From the NCBI GenBank assembly GCA_026197195.1, contig JAPHUG010000414.1, positions 1 to 5,558 on the forward strand: a DNA stretch of 5,558 bases, given 5' to 3'. This DNA comes from Sedimenticola sp. (GTDB lineage Bacteria; Pseudomonadota; Gammaproteobacteria; Chromatiales; Chromatiaceae). The first letter of the stretch is position 1, and the number at the start of each line of letters is the position of its first letter. Made by a program: the position numbers and the translations under genes. The notes beneath the pieces were generated by a model, which had not been told where the DNA came from, made no database searches, and saw nothing but the letters and a program-made list of their open reading frames with translations. Below are positions 5,426-5,558 of the stretch, in pieces.

Positions 5426-5558
5426 ATGAAAACGGTAAAAATCCTGGGTTCAGGGTGTAAGAATTGCGAGACCACGGCCAAGCTGGTCGCCCAGATTGCA
5501 GAAGAAGCCGGAATAGCGATTACCCTTGAAAAGGTGACCGATATTGCCGAGATCATGG
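5426..5558 (+). CDS. Small thioredoxin-fold redox-active disulfide protein (partial, cut by window edge)
   Basis: The first 44 residues are visible: MKTVKILGSGCKNCETTAKL, then VAQIAEEAGIAITLEKVTDI and AEIM. A beta strand (3-7), a CxxC motif GCKNC with Cys11 and Cys14, an amphipathic helix and a second strand match the start of the small thioredoxin_3-type proteins (redox-active disulfide protein 2), normally about 75-90 residues. These lack the WCGPC of classical thioredoxin and are often encoded beside ArsR-type regulators and YraQ/DUF318 permeases such as ArsP. A role in thiol-disulfide exchange or metalloid handling in the cytoplasm is inferred from fold and context. It lies 40 nt behind the repressor gene, with no terminator between, so the two are probably co-transcribed. 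Confidence 0.85.
   Translation, partial: MKTVKILGSGCKNCETTAKLVAQIAEEAGIAITLEKVTDIAEIM

Overview
The window looks like chromosomal DNA of a gammaproteobacterium. The divergent pair rne (RNase E) and rluC (23S rRNA pseudouridine synthase), followed on the rluC side by a HAD-IA phosphatase and a short-form SppA peptidase, is a block known from Pseudomonas and relatives; E. coli keeps the rne/rluC divergence. Base composition is moderate and codon use is even across the genes. I cannot name the genus from the sequence.

Layout. (1) 1-1025, minus strand: the first 341 codons of rne, cut by the window edge. (2) 1026-1588: a long intergenic region without a gene. It holds a good sigma70-type promoter for rne (TTGCTG-17-TATAAT), a leader of about 385 nt with several hairpins, and an extended -10 for rluC placed so close to its ATG that the rluC message may be leaderless. 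(3) 1589-4241, plus strand: rluC, a HAD phosphatase and sppA, with gaps of 33 and 25 nt, probably one operon, closed by a strong intrinsic terminator at 4277-4307. (4) 4346-4819, minus strand: a membrane-anchored DUF1499 protein, convergent with sppA. (5) 4820-5037: an AT-rich divergent region with a dense cluster of overlapping perfect inverted repeats just before arsR. (6) 5038-5558, plus strand: an ArsR-family metalloid/thiol-type repressor, then, 40 nt downstream behind a strong ribosome binding site, the start of a small thioredoxin-fold protein with a CKNC motif, cut by the window edge.

How the parts fit. The left block is housekeeping RNA metabolism (RNA turnover and rRNA modification) with two conserved companions. 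The terminator after sppA marks the end of that block. The right end is the beginning of a probable accessory, thiol- or metalloid-responsive operon: a repressor with a CxC sensor motif, its likely operator, and a small CxxC protein of the kind often found beside YraQ/ArsP-type permeases. The rest of that operon lies outside the window. I see no RNA gene, insertion sequence, CRISPR array or attachment site.
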